Of a DNA stretch of 64,000 nucleotides, positions 23,941 to 32,538 are shown one piece after another. The stretch comes from Variovorax sp. J22G73 (GTDB taxonomy: Bacteria > Pseudomonadota > Gammaproteobacteria > Burkholderiales > Burkholderiaceae_C), in NCBI RefSeq assembly GCF_030317035.1, contig NZ_JASZYK010000014.1, positions 100,960-164,959 of the forward strand, written 5' to 3'. Made by a program: the position numbers and the translations under genes. Within the stretch, counting starts at the first letter, position 1; the number at the start of each line of letters is the position of its first letter. Below the pieces are notes generated by a model that saw only the letters and a list, made by a program, of their open reading frames with translations, did no database searches and was not told where the DNA came from.

Positions 23941-24525
23941 ATGCCCACCATGAGACATTTCCATCACGCCCATCACCACTGCCGCACCGCCCGCGGCGAA
24001 CATGAAGACGGCCTTTCCGGTGGCCGCGGACCGCGCGGCGGCCGTGGCGGCGGCGGCGGGCGCGTGTTCGGCCACGGCGGCCTGCGCTTCGTGCTGCTGC
24101 AGCTCATCGCCGAAAAGCCGGCCCACGGCTACGAGCTGATCAAGGCCATCGAAGACCGCCTGGGCGGCAGCTACGCACCCAGCCCCGGCGTGGTCTACCC
24201 CACGCTCACGCTGCTCGAAGAGCTCGGCTACCTCAGCGTGGAAAACGCCGACGGCGGCGGGCGCAAGCGCTACAGCGTCACCGACAGCGGCCAGGAGTTC
24301 CTGGCGGCCAACCGCGAGACGGCCGACGCCATGATGGCCCGCATGAACGGCGGCGTGGACGGCGCCGGCCCTCGCGGCGGGCGCCCGCCGCAGGTCACGC
24401 GCGCCATCGAGAACCTCAAGCTCGCCATGCGCATGCGCCTGTCGGGCACGCCGCTGACCGAGCAGCAGGCGCACGACTTCGCCGCCGTGCTCGACAGCGC
24501 CGCGCAGCAGATCGAGAAGATCTGA
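23941..24525 (+). CDS. yqjI: PadR-family regulator, YqjI-like, with His-rich N-terminus
   Basis: Up to 194 residues; AAAGG lies directly before the ATG at 23941, so the in-frame ATG at 23950 (MRHFHHAHHHC) has better spacing. The N-terminal tail is rich in His with Cys, then Gly/Arg, as in E. coli YqjI, a nickel-responsive repressor of the ferric-siderophore reductase gene yqjH. The PadR winged HTH spans about 45-115: LRFVLLQLIAEKPAHGYELIKAIEDRL and SPGVVYPTLTLLEELGYL. The C-terminal helices end at LDSAAQQIEKI. The downstream siderophore-interacting protein (YqjH-like) supports the identification. Metal specificity is inferred from the E. coli homologue. Confidence 0.85.
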   Translation: MPTMRHFHHAHHHCRTARGEHEDGLSGGRGPRGGRGGGGGRVFGHGGLRFVLLQLIAEKPAHGYELIKAIEDRLGGSYAPSPGVVYPTLTLLEELGYLSVENADGGGRKRYSVTDSGQEFLAANRETADAMMARMNGGVDGAGPRGGRPPQVTRAIENLKLAMRMRLSGTPLTEQQAHDFAAVLDSAAQQIEKI

Positions 24526-24573
24526 GCCGCACCCCGTCGCTGCACGCAACCGCCCTCCTCATTCGCCACGGCC

Positions 24574-24987
24574 ATGCCCCACAACATCGCAACGATCAGG
24601 GGCTACCACGCCCATGTCTACTTCGACGCCGCCACGCGCGCCACGGCGCTCGCCGTGCGGCATGCGCTCACCGGCTGCTTCGAGCTGCGGGTGGGCGGCC
24701 TGCGCGACGCGCCCGGCGGCCCGCACCCGAAGCCGTCGTACCAGCTCGGGTTCACGCCCGGCCAGTTCGACCACGTGGTGCCCTGGCTCATGCTCAACCG
24801 CCAGGGCCTCGACGTGCTCGTGCACCCGCTGACGGGCGACGACGCCGGCGACCACGCTTTTCGCGCGCTGTGGCTGGGCACGCCGCAGCCGCTGGACATC
24901 GACTTCCTGCGCGGCCCGCCGGTCACGGCCGCAGCGCCTTCCCCATCTCAACCCGCCCTGCTCACACAGGAAACCTGCAATGACTGA
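24574..24987 (+). CDS. DOPA 4,5-dioxygenase family protein
   Basis: A 137-residue protein of the PF08883 family. Conserved blocks are GYHAHVYFD (residues 10-18), FELRVGGLRDAPGGPHPKPSYQLGF, WLMLNRQGLDVLVHPLTGDDAGDH and LWLGTPQPLDIDFL, with histidines positioned as probable metal ligands. Fungal and plant relatives open catechol rings; bacterial members are little studied and could act on catechol-type siderophores or DOPA-like compounds. The gene sits between yqjI-like and yqjH-like genes and overlaps the latter by 8 bases, tying it to siderophore iron handling. That functional link is inference. Confidence 0.85.
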   Translation: MPHNIATIRGYHAHVYFDAATRATALAVRHALTGCFELRVGGLRDAPGGPHPKPSYQLGFTPGQFDHVVPWLMLNRQGLDVLVHPLTGDDAGDHAFRALWLGTPQPLDIDFLRGPPVTAAAPSPSQPALLTQETCND

Positions 24988-25819
24988 CTTCAGCACATCA
25001 CCTGCTTCCACCGCCCCCGACCGCACGCCGCGCCGGGTGCGCCACGACCTGCGGTTTCGCCAGCTCACGGTGAAGACCGCCGAGCGCGTCACGCCGCACC
25101 TGATCCGCATCACGCTCACCGGCGCCGACCTCGCGGGCTTCAACAGCCCCGGCTTCGACGACCACGCGAAGATCTTCTTTCCCGATGCCAATACCGGCAA
25201 GCTCACGCTGCCGACCGCCGGCCCCGACGGGCCGGTGTGGCCCGCCAGCGGCCGCCCCACCATGCGCGACTACACGCCGCGCCGCCACGACGCCCAGGCC
25301 AACACGCTCGAAATCGACTTCGCGCTGCACGAGGCCGGCCCCGCCACCCGATGGGCCGAGCAGGCCAAGCCCGGCGACGTGGTCGGCGTGGGCGGCCCGC
25401 GCGGCTCGTTCATCGTGCCGACCGAGTTCGACTGGCACCTGCTGATCGGCGACGACACCGCCCTGCCCGCCATCTCGCGCCGACTGGCCGAGTTGCCCGC
25501 CGGCGCGCGCGTGGTGGTGCTGGCCGAAGTCGACAGCGAGGCCGACGAACTGCCGTTCGATACGCAGGCCGAACTCACGCTGCACTGGGTGCACCGCCGC
25601 GGCGCCGAGCCGGGCACGAGCACCGTGCTGGTCGACGCGCTGAAGGCGGCCAAGCTGCCGGCCGGCGACTTCCATGCATGGGTGGGTTGCGAGTCGGCGA
25701 TTGCCAAGGCGCTGCGCGCGCACCTGGTCGGCGAACGCGGCGCGAACCCGAAGTGGACGCGGGCCTCGGGGTACTGGCGCAAGGGCGCCGCCGCGACGCA
25801 CGATTCGCACGACGAGTAG
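24980..25819 (+). CDS. yqjH: Siderophore-interacting protein, NADPH-dependent ferric-chelate reductase (YqjH-like)
   Basis: A 279-residue flavoprotein of the ViuB/SIP family that reduces ferric siderophores in the cytoplasm to release iron. The FAD-binding domain (about 20-140) has DDHAKIFFP and the flavin motif R96-D-Y-T-P-R-R102; the pyrophosphate-binding GGPRGSF follows. The C-terminal NADPH-binding part has LLIGDDTALPAISRRLAEL and HAWVGCESAIAKALRAHL. It is the last gene of the PadR/DOPA-dioxygenase/SIP operon and is followed by a paired hairpin element. Length and motifs are normal for the family. Confidence 0.92.
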   Translation: MTDFSTSPASTAPDRTPRRVRHDLRFRQLTVKTAERVTPHLIRITLTGADLAGFNSPGFDDHAKIFFPDANTGKLTLPTAGPDGPVWPASGRPTMRDYTPRRHDAQANTLEIDFALHEAGPATRWAEQAKPGDVVGVGGPRGSFIVPTEFDWHLLIGDDTALPAISRRLAELPAGARVVVLAEVDSEADELPFDTQAELTLHWVHRRGAEPGTSTVLVDALKAAKLPAGDFHAWVGCESAIAKALRAHLVGERGANPKWTRASGYWRKGAAATHDSHDE

Positions 25820-25829
25820 TCCGGTCTTG

Positions 25830-25943
25830 CTCCTTCCCCCTTTGGGGGAAGGCTGGGATGGGGGCAAGCGGCGTTCGACAAGCCGCTGATGACGTACAGG
25901 CCGTCGTGCCCCCACCCCTGCCCTCCCCCAGCGGGGGAGGGAG
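25830..25943. repeat. Paired inverted G/C-rich palindromic elements (REP/BIME-like)
   Basis: Two copies of a 37-bp element lie head to head: 25830-25866 and the inverse 25907-25943, alike at about 30 of 37 positions. Each contains its own hairpin: CCTTCCCCC-TTT-GGGGGAAGG (25832-25852) and CCCTCCCCC-AGC-GGGGGAGGG (25921-25941). They occupy the gap between two convergent genes and should also act as a bidirectional terminator. Confidence 0.75.
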
Positions 25944-25953
25944 AAATGCAGAG

Positions 25954-27486
25954 TCAGTGCGGCACTTCCGCCGGCCCCGACGTCGCCGCGTTCCGCCGCG
26001 GGCTCCTGATCAACAACAGCAGCGGAATCGCCAGCACCGTGATCACCATCATGATCCCGAAGTCGTCCAGGTACCCGATCAGCGCGCCCTGCCGCGTCAC
26101 CTCGGCGTTGATCAACGCCAGCCCGGTCATCGTGTCGGGCGACATCATCTGCGGCAGCGTCGACAGCGCCTGGTTGCCGGGCGCCACGGTCGCGGCGATC
26201 TGCGCATGCGCCTTGCTCGAACCCTCGGTCAGCAACGCCTGCACGATCGAGATGCCCACGCTGCTGCCGATGTTGCGCAGCAGGCTGAAGATGGGCGTGC
26301 CCTGGTTGCGCAGCCGCGGCGCCAGCGTGGCGAAGGTGGCGGTCGACAGCGGCACGAAGGTGAAGCCAATGCCCAGCCCCTGGATGAAGCCCGACATGAT
26401 GATCAGGCTGCTGTCCATCTGCAGCGTGAGCCGCGTCATCTGGTAGAGCGAGAACGCCGTCAGGCCGAAGCCCACCGCCATGATCGCGCGCACGTCGATG
26501 CGCTGCACCAGCCGGCCCACGATGATCATCGCGATCATCGTGCCCACGCCGCGCGGCGCGGTCACCTCCCCGGTGTAGATCACCGGATAACCCATCAGCC
26601 CCTGCAGGAAGTTGGGCAACAGCGCCATGGTCGCGAACAGGATCATGCCGACGATGAACGCGAACAGCAGCCCGGTGACGAAGTTGCGGTCTTTCAGCAG
26701 GTCGCGGTCGAAGAACGACACGCCCTGCACCGTCCACGTGTGCACCACGAAGAAGCCGAAGGCCACCAGCGCGGCGGCCGCCTCGAGCTTGATTTCCCAC
26801 GAGTCGAACCAGTCGAGCTGCTCGCCGCGGTCCAGGAAGAGCTGCAGCATGCCGATGGCCAGGCTCAGCGTGACGAAGCCGAAGATGTCGAGCTTCTCGC
26901 CCTGCGGCCGGCTCTCGGGCAGGTAGCGCGCAATGCCCCAGAACGCGAAGATGCCCACCGGCAGGTTGATGAAGAACACCCAGCGCCAGTCGAAGTTCTC
27001 GGTGAGCCAGCCGCCCAGCAGCGGCCCGAGGATGGGCCCGACCATGATGCCCGCGCCCCAGATGGCCATGGCCTGGCCGACCTTTTCGCGCGGGTTGATG
27101 TCCAGCAGCACCGCCTGCGACAGCGGCACCAGCGCGGCCCCGAAGATGCCCTGCAGCAACCGCGCCGCCACGATGCCCACCAGCGAGGTCGCCAGACCGC
27201 ACAGCGCCGACGCCACCGTGAAGCCGATCACCGAGATGATGAACACGCGCCGCCGGCCCCAGTGGCCGCACAGCCAGCCGGTCAGCGGCAGCGCGATGGC
27301 CGAGGCCACGATGTACGAGGTGAGCACCCAGGTGATCTGGTCCTGCGAGGCCTGCAGGCTGCCCTGCATGTGCGGCAGCGCGACGTTGGCAATGGTCGTG
27401 TCCAGCGCCTGCATGATGGTCGCCAGCATGATCGAGATGGTGATCATGCCCTTGTGCGGCACGGTGGTTCCGGGCGCGACGCTCAT
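25954..27486 (-). CDS. EmrB/QacA-type multidrug exporter (MFS, DHA2 family, 14 TM)
   Basis: A 510-residue proton-driven exporter. ATG 27486 is chosen because it overlaps the MarR stop (ATGA) and yields the normal N-terminus (ITISIMLATIMQALDTTIANVALPHMQGSL). Motif C is present as GAGIMVGPILGPLLGGWL and motif A-like RRRVFIISVIGF follows the second helix. Hydrophobic segments number about fourteen. Members such as EmrB export hydrophobic drugs and weak acids, usually with an EmrA adaptor; no adaptor gene is adjacent. Co-transcription with the MarR gene suggests induction by its substrates. Confidence 0.92.
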   Translation of the reverse strand: MSVAPGTTVPHKGMITISIMLATIMQALDTTIANVALPHMQGSLQASQDQITWVLTSYIVASAIALPLTGWLCGHWGRRRVFIISVIGFTVASALCGLATSLVGIVAARLLQGIFGAALVPLSQAVLLDINPREKVGQAMAIWGAGIMVGPILGPLLGGWLTENFDWRWVFFINLPVGIFAFWGIARYLPESRPQGEKLDIFGFVTLSLAIGMLQLFLDRGEQLDWFDSWEIKLEAAAALVAFGFFVVHTWTVQGVSFFDRDLLKDRNFVTGLLFAFIVGMILFATMALLPNFLQGLMGYPVIYTGEVTAPRGVGTMIAMIIVGRLVQRIDVRAIMAVGFGLTAFSLYQMTRLTLQMDSSLIIMSGFIQGLGIGFTFVPLSTATFATLAPRLRNQGTPIFSLLRNIGSSVGISIVQALLTEGSSKAHAQIAATVAPGNQALSTLPQMMSPDTMTGLALINAEVTRQGALIGYLDDFGIMMVITVLAIPLLLLIRSPRRNAATSGPAEVPH

Positions 27487-27956
27487 GGCTTCTGGCCCCC
27501 GCCGGTGATGTCCACCAGGCTGCCCTGCACACGGCCCAGCAGGCTCAGCAGCTGCGCGCGCTCGGGCTGCGTCAGCACCGACATCACGCGCGCGTTGAGG
27601 CCGTCGCTGATGCTCAGCGCGGCGTCGAGCGCCTTCTCGGCGCTGGGCTCCAGGAGGATGTTGTTGACGCGGCGGTCGGTGGCACTGGGCTCGCGGCGAA
27701 TCCAGCCGGCGGCGGCCATGCGGTCGCACAGGCCGGCCACGGCCATCGGGCTCAGGTCGAGGCGCTGGGCCAGCTCGGCCTGAGAAAGCGGTTCGACCTC
27801 GCCCGGGTCGCCGTGCATGGCCAGCGCGCCGAGCAGGCGGCACTGGGCGCTGGTAAGGCCGATGCGTTCGCGCGCCAGGCGGTCGAACTCTTCGATGTAA
27901 AGCTTGCCGACGCTCTTGACGAGAAAGCCGAAACGCTGGGTGAAGTCCCTTTTCAT
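27483..27956 (-). CDS. MarR-family transcriptional regulator
   Basis: A 157-residue MarR regulator. Winged HTH about 55-125: LSQAELAQRLDLSPMAVAGLCDRMAAAGWIRR and the wing PSATDRRVNNILL. It precedes and overlaps the EmrB-type exporter by four bases, so repressor and pump share one message. The 79-bp gap toward CorA contains TTGGC-N9-GCCAA (27988-28006), a candidate operator, about 32 bp upstream of its start. Typical ligands are phenolic or hydrophobic compounds that the pump exports; not determinable here. Confidence 0.92.
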   Translation of the reverse strand: MKRDFTQRFGFLVKSVGKLYIEEFDRLARERIGLTSAQCRLLGALAMHGDPGEVEPLSQAELAQRLDLSPMAVAGLCDRMAAAGWIRREPSATDRRVNNILLEPSAEKALDAALSISDGLNARVMSVLTQPERAQLLSLLGRVQGSLVDITGGGQKP

Positions 27957-27987
27957 AAGGGACTGGATTATCTACATGTTTATTAGT

Positions 27988-28006
27988 TTGGCATTAGCAA
28001 CGCCAA
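27988..28006. promoter_or_regulatory. Candidate MarR operator, TTGGC-N9-GCCAA
   Basis: A short perfect dyad in an AT-rich patch upstream of the MarR-exporter operon. Position and symmetry fit an autoregulatory site. The arms are only 5 bp, so chance is not excluded. Confidence 0.4.
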
Positions 28007-28035
28007 GCCAATGCTCATCCACTACAGCCCGACCC

Positions 28036-29013
28036 CTACAGCCAGCCTGCGCGCCTGAACCGGTAGTAGAGGTAGCCGCAGGTGCTCACGATGAGGGCCA
28101 GCGCCACCGGGTAGCCGTAGTGGAATTTCAGCTCCGGCATGTGCTCGAAGTTCATGCCCCAGATGCCGGCGAACGCGGTGCACACCGCGAAGATGCTGGC
28201 CCAGGCCGCCAGGCGCTTGGTGACTTCGCTTTCTTCGATGGTCACCATCGACAGGTTCACCTGGATCGCCGTTCCGATGGTGTCGCGCATGGCGTCGATG
28301 GAGCCGTTGATGCGCCCCAGGTGGTCGCCCACGTCGCGAAAGTACTCCTGCGAGCTCATGCAGATCTGCGGCACCCGCCCGCCGTGCATCTTGCCGGCCG
28401 CCTCCAGCAGCGGCGCCACCGCGCGCTTCAGGATCATGCTGCGGCGCTTCAGGTCGTACAGCTGCTTGATCTTGTCGCGCGCCGCGCCGCCCTGGCCGAA
28501 GATCTGCTGCTCGATGCTCTCGAGCTCCACTTCCAGCGCGTCGATCACCGGAAAGTAGCGGTCGACCACCGCGTCCATCAGCGCATACAGCACAAAGCCC
28601 GCGCCGTTGCGCAGCAGGTCGGGCTCGCGCTCGCAGCGCTCGCGCACGCCCAGGAAGCCCTGCTTGCTGCGGTTGCGCACCGACAGCACGTAGTTGGTAC
28701 CGACGAACACGTCGACCTCGCCCACGTTGGTGCAGTGCTCGCCTTCGGGCGAGGGCTCCACCAGGTGCATGACCACGAAGAGCGAGTCGCCGTACTCCTC
28801 GACCTTCGGGCGCTGGTGGCCGTGGTGGGCGTCTTCGACCGCCAGCGGATGCAGGTTGAATTCCTTCTGCATCTCTTCCAGCTCTTCGTTGGAGGCGTCG
28901 CTCAGCGCCACCCACACGAAGCAGCCCGGGCGGCTGATGTAGTCGCTGATGTCCTCGACCGAGATGTCGGCGAGCTTGGCGCCGTTTTCATACGCCACGC
29001 AGTTGATCAGCAT
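28036..29013 (-). CDS. corA: CorA-family magnesium/cobalt transporter
   Basis: A 325-residue inner-membrane channel for divalent cations. A long acidic and helical cytoplasmic N-terminal domain leads through the stalk helix (ESEVTKRLAAWASIFAVCTAFAGIWG) to the signature G286-M287-N288 at the end of TM1. The periplasmic loop FEHMPEL follows, then TM2 and a short basic tail (RFRRAGWL). These features are diagnostic of CorA. It is encoded on the same strand as the MarR-exporter pair but with its own spacing; an unrecognised HTH-like gene lies upstream. Confidence 0.95.
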   Translation of the reverse strand: MLINCVAYENGAKLADISVEDISDYISRPGCFVWVALSDASNEELEEMQKEFNLHPLAVEDAHHGHQRPKVEEYGDSLFVVMHLVEPSPEGEHCTNVGEVDVFVGTNYVLSVRNRSKQGFLGVRERCEREPDLLRNGAGFVLYALMDAVVDRYFPVIDALEVELESIEQQIFGQGGAARDKIKQLYDLKRRSMILKRAVAPLLEAAGKMHGGRVPQICMSSQEYFRDVGDHLGRINGSIDAMRDTIGTAIQVNLSMVTIEESEVTKRLAAWASIFAVCTAFAGIWGMNFEHMPELKFHYGYPVALALIVSTCGYLYYRFRRAGWL

Positions 29014-29074
29014 CGGTGCTCCGAATGAATCGCGGTTGGTTGGAATGGCCGGGGGTGGGCCCGTTCAGGACAGT

Positions 29075-29719
29075 TCAGGGCGCGTCGGCGTCGGCGGTTG
29101 CTGCAAGGCGGGCCGTGGCGGCCAGCGCCGCGTCGATGGCTTGCGTTTCGCGGCGAAGCAGGGCGAGGCCCTTGTCAGCAAGAGCGGTATGGCTGGCCAC
29201 GTCGGCCCACAGGCTGGCAGCCGCCTCGGCGCAGGTGAGCGAGGCGAAACGGATGCGGCCCTTCGCCAGTTCGACGAAGCGCTGTTCGCGCAGCGGGTCC
29301 GCGCGGTCCCAGGCGCCGCCGATGAGCACCCGCTTGCCGCGCTTGACGCGCGGTTCCAGCTCGGCGAAGAAAGGCAGCTTGGCGGAGAGCCAGCCGGCCA
29401 GGCCGGTGTTCAGCGCGGTGTCGAACGCCGACGGCGCGGCATGCGCCCTGGCGAACTCGCGCAGGGTGCCGAGTTGATACAGCACCGCGTCCTTCGGACC
29501 GGCCGCGCCGCCTTCGACGGGCCGGATGACCGACGGCGGGCTGCCCGCGCGGCCTTCGGGCCGTTTCGATTTGCGCAGGTCCGCGAGCTGGGCCGGTGAC
29601 ATGCAGAGATAGAGCGCGGCCAGTTCGGCGGGCAAGGTGGCGGTGTCTGGCAGCGCCAGGGCGCCGGCATCAGGGCCTTGGGGTTCGTTCATTTGGGCCA
29701 TGGGCGCCTTGTTCTTCAT
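29075..29719 (-). CDS. Hypothetical protein with excisionase/MerR-like HTH
   Basis: A 214-residue cytoplasmic protein from the ATG at 29719. Residues about 28-85 read like a small winged-helix of the excisionase/AlpA type (LPAELAALYLCMSPAQLADLRKSKRPEG, then YQLGTLREFARAH), with a long insertion in the wing. The remainder is helical and Ala-rich (FVELAKGRIRFASLTCAEAAASLWADVASHTALADKG is broken by several small loops) and is not recognised. It is divergent from mutS. No phage or island genes lie nearby to support an excisionase role. The HTH call is tentative. Confidence 0.6.
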   Translation of the reverse strand: MKNKAPMAQMNEPQGPDAGALALPDTATLPAELAALYLCMSPAQLADLRKSKRPEGRAGSPPSVIRPVEGGAAGPKDAVLYQLGTLREFARAHAAPSAFDTALNTGLAGWLSAKLPFFAELEPRVKRGKRVLIGGAWDRADPLREQRFVELAKGRIRFASLTCAEAAASLWADVASHTALADKGLALLRRETQAIDAALAATARLAATADADAP

Positions 29720-29852
29720 GCGCGGGTCGCGCTGGCGGATTTTAGGGGGGTGGGTGCATGCGAGTGGTGCTGCCTGAAATGCCCGGGCGCTCCGGCAGCC
29801 AGTGAACCTGGTAGTCGGCTGAGCCGTCCGCCCGTCCCCGATAATCGCCCGA

Positions 29853-32510
29853 GTGAAAACGACGACTGCCCAACCCCCCCCCTCGACCAGCGACTTTTCC
29901 GGGCACACGCCCATGATGGCGCAGTACCTAGGCCTCAAGGCCAACCACCCGGACACCTTGCTGTTCTACCGGATGGGCGACTTTTACGAGCTGTTCTGGG
30001 CCGATGCCGAAAAGGCCGCGCGCCTGCTCGACATCACGCTCACGCAGCGCGGCCAGTCGGCCGGGCAGCCCGTGGTGATGTGCGGCGTGCCCTTTCATGC
30101 GGTCGACACCTACCTGGCGCGGCTCATCAAGCTGGGTGAATCGGTGGCCATCTGCGAGCAGGTGGGCGAGGTCGGCGCGAGCAAGGGACCGGTCGAGCGC
30201 AAGGTGATGCGGGTGGTCACGCCCGGCACGCTGACCGACTCCGAGCTGCTCAGCGACAAGAGCGAATCGCTGCTGCTCGCGGTGCACGCGGGCACGCGCA
30301 ACTTCTGCGGGCTGGCCTGGCTCAGCGTGACGGGCGCGGAGCTTCGGCTGGCCGAATGCCCGGCCGACGCGCTCGAGACCTGGATCGCCCGCATCGCGCC
30401 CAGCGAACTGCTGTACAGCGCCGAGGTCACGCCCGCCTTCGAGCAGCGCCTGAAGGCCGCGCGCGCCGCCACCCCCTTCACGCTGTCGATCCGCCCCGCG
30501 TGGCAGTTCGACGGCGGCCTGGGCGAGCGCAAGCTCAGCGAGCAGATGGGCAGCAACAGCCTGGCGGCTTGGAACGCCGAGTCGCTCACCAACGCGCATG
30601 CCGCGGCCGCCGCGCTGCTGGGCTACGCAGAACATACGCAAGGCCGCGCGCTCTCGCACGTGCAGCGCCTGTCGGTGGAGCGCGACGGCGACCTGATCGA
30701 GCTGCCGCCCACCACGCGGCGCAACCTCGAGCTGGTGCAGACGCTGCGCGGCGAAGAGTCGCCCACGATGTTCTCGCTGCTCGACACCTGCATGACGGGC
30801 ATGGGCAGCCGGCTGCTGAAGCGCTGGCTGCTATCGCCGCGCCGCGATCGCTCCGAGGCGCAGGCGCGGCTCGAGGCCATCGGCGCGCTGCAGTCCACGG
30901 TGCTCGGCGGCACGGCCGCGCCGTGGCGCACGCTGCGCGAGCAACTGAAGAACACCAGCGACGTGGAACGCATCGCCGCGCGCATCGCGCTGCGCCAGGT
31001 GCGCCCGCGCGAACTGCTGGCACTGCGCCTGGCGCTATCGAAAGCGGAGCAGCTCGCCCCGCTGCTGCCCGCCGCCTCCGAGCTGCTCTCCCGCATCACC
31101 GAGCGCCTGGCGCCGCCGCCGGGCTGCGCTGACCTGCTGGTGAGCGCCATCAAGCCCGACCCGTCCGCGCTGGTGCGCGACGGCGGCGTGATTGCCACCG
31201 GCCACGACGCCGAGCTCGACGAGCTGCGCGCCATCAGCGACAACTGCGACGACTTCTTGCTGAAGCTCGAAATCAGCGAGCGCGAGCGCACCGGCATCAG
31301 CAACCTGCGGGTGCAGTTCAACCGGGTGCACGGCTTCTACATCGAGGTGACGCAAAGCGCGCTCTCCAAGGTGCCCGACAACTACCGCCGCCGCCAGACG
31401 CTGAAGAACGCCGAGCGCTTCATCACGCCCGAGCTGAAGGCCTTCGAGGACAAGGCGCTGAGCGCGCAAGACCGCGCGCTGGCCCGCGAGAAGTGGCTGT
31501 ACGAGCAGCTGCTCGATGCGCTGCAGCCCTCGGTGGGCGCGCTCACGCAACTGGCCGGCGGCATCGCCACGCTCGACGCGCTGTGCGCGCTGGCCGAGCG
31601 CTCGCACACGCTGCACTGGCGCGCGCCCAGCTTCGTGTCGCACCCTTGCATCGAGATCTCGCAGGGCCGCCACCCGGTGGTGGAAGCGCGGCTGGCCGAA
31701 AAGTCGTCGGGCGGCTTCATCGCCAACGACACGCAACTGGGCCCGCAGCAGCGCATGCAGGTCATCACCGGCCCCAACATGGGCGGTAAATCGACGTACA
31801 TGCGCCAGGTGGCCATCGTGGTGCTGCTGGCTTCCATCGGCTCGCACGTGCCGGCCGCGGCCTGCAGGCTCGGGCCCATCGACGCCATCCACACCCGCAT
31901 CGGCGCGGCGGACGACCTGGCCAACGCGCAGTCGACCTTCATGCTGGAGATGACCGAGGCCGCGCAGATACTGCACAGCGCCACGGCCCAGTCGCTGGTG
32001 CTGATGGACGAAATCGGCCGCGGCACCAGCACCTTCGACGGCCTGGCGCTGGCCGCGGGCATCGCGGCCCAGCTGCACGACCGCAGCAAGGCCTTCACGC
32101 TGTTCGCCACGCACTACTTCGAGCTGACCGAGTTCCCGGCCACGCACCATGGCGCGGTGAACATGCACGTGAGCGCGACGGAAGCAGGCCGCGACATCGT
32201 CTTCCTTCACGAAATGCAGCCCGGCCCGGCCAGCAAGAGCTACGGGATCCAGGTGGCGCGGCTGGCCGGCATGCCGGCCGCGGTGGTCAACCATGCGCGC
32301 CAGGCGCTGGAGGCGCTCGAATCGCAGCATGCGCAAACGCGTGCGCAGGTCGACCTGTTCGCACCGCCTCCGGTGGCCGAAACGCCCTTGTCCAGCGCCG
32401 TAGAATCCGCCCTGGCTGCGCTCGACCCCGACACCATGAGCCCGCGCGAGGCACTCGACGCCTTGTACGCCCTTCAAAAATTGAACAAACGCGAACAGGC
32501 CGCCGGCTGA
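29853..32510 (+). CDS. mutS: DNA mismatch repair protein MutS
   Basis: 885 residues from the GTG at 29853; an ATG at 29913 would trim 20 residues. The mismatch-binding domain I starts with MMAQYLGLKANHPDTLLFYRMGDFYELF, which carries the Phe-x-Glu wedge (YEL variants follow the family pattern FYELF). Connector, core and clamp domains follow. The ATPase has Walker A GPNMGGKS at 640-647, Walker B LVLMDEIGRGTST, and the helix-turn-helix dimer region near the end. It recognises base mismatches and, with MutL, starts excision repair. It is followed closely by the Anbu gene on the same strand. Confidence 0.97.
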   Translation: MKTTTAQPPPSTSDFSGHTPMMAQYLGLKANHPDTLLFYRMGDFYELFWADAEKAARLLDITLTQRGQSAGQPVVMCGVPFHAVDTYLARLIKLGESVAICEQVGEVGASKGPVERKVMRVVTPGTLTDSELLSDKSESLLLAVHAGTRNFCGLAWLSVTGAELRLAECPADALETWIARIAPSELLYSAEVTPAFEQRLKAARAATPFTLSIRPAWQFDGGLGERKLSEQMGSNSLAAWNAESLTNAHAAAAALLGYAEHTQGRALSHVQRLSVERDGDLIELPPTTRRNLELVQTLRGEESPTMFSLLDTCMTGMGSRLLKRWLLSPRRDRSEAQARLEAIGALQSTVLGGTAAPWRTLREQLKNTSDVERIAARIALRQVRPRELLALRLALSKAEQLAPLLPAASELLSRITERLAPPPGCADLLVSAIKPDPSALVRDGGVIATGHDAELDELRAISDNCDDFLLKLEISERERTGISNLRVQFNRVHGFYIEVTQSALSKVPDNYRRRQTLKNAERFITPELKAFEDKALSAQDRALAREKWLYEQLLDALQPSVGALTQLAGGIATLDALCALAERSHTLHWRAPSFVSHPCIEISQGRHPVVEARLAEKSSGGFIANDTQLGPQQRMQVITGPNMGGKSTYMRQVAIVVLLASIGSHVPAAACRLGPIDAIHTRIGAADDLANAQSTFMLEMTEAAQILHSATAQSLVLMDEIGRGTSTFDGLALAAGIAAQLHDRSKAFTLFATHYFELTEFPATHHGAVNMHVSATEAGRDIVFLHEMQPGPASKSYGIQVARLAGMPAAVVNHARQALEALESQHAQTRAQVDLFAPPPVAETPLSSAVESALAALDPDTMSPREALDALYALQKLNKREQAAG

Positions 32511-32538
32511 CCGGGCACTGTTCATGCGAGATGAACTC

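Noticed and set aside
23941..25819. Siderophore biosynthesis locus
   Set aside because: No NRPS, synthetase or TonB receptor genes are in the window; only the reductase side is present.
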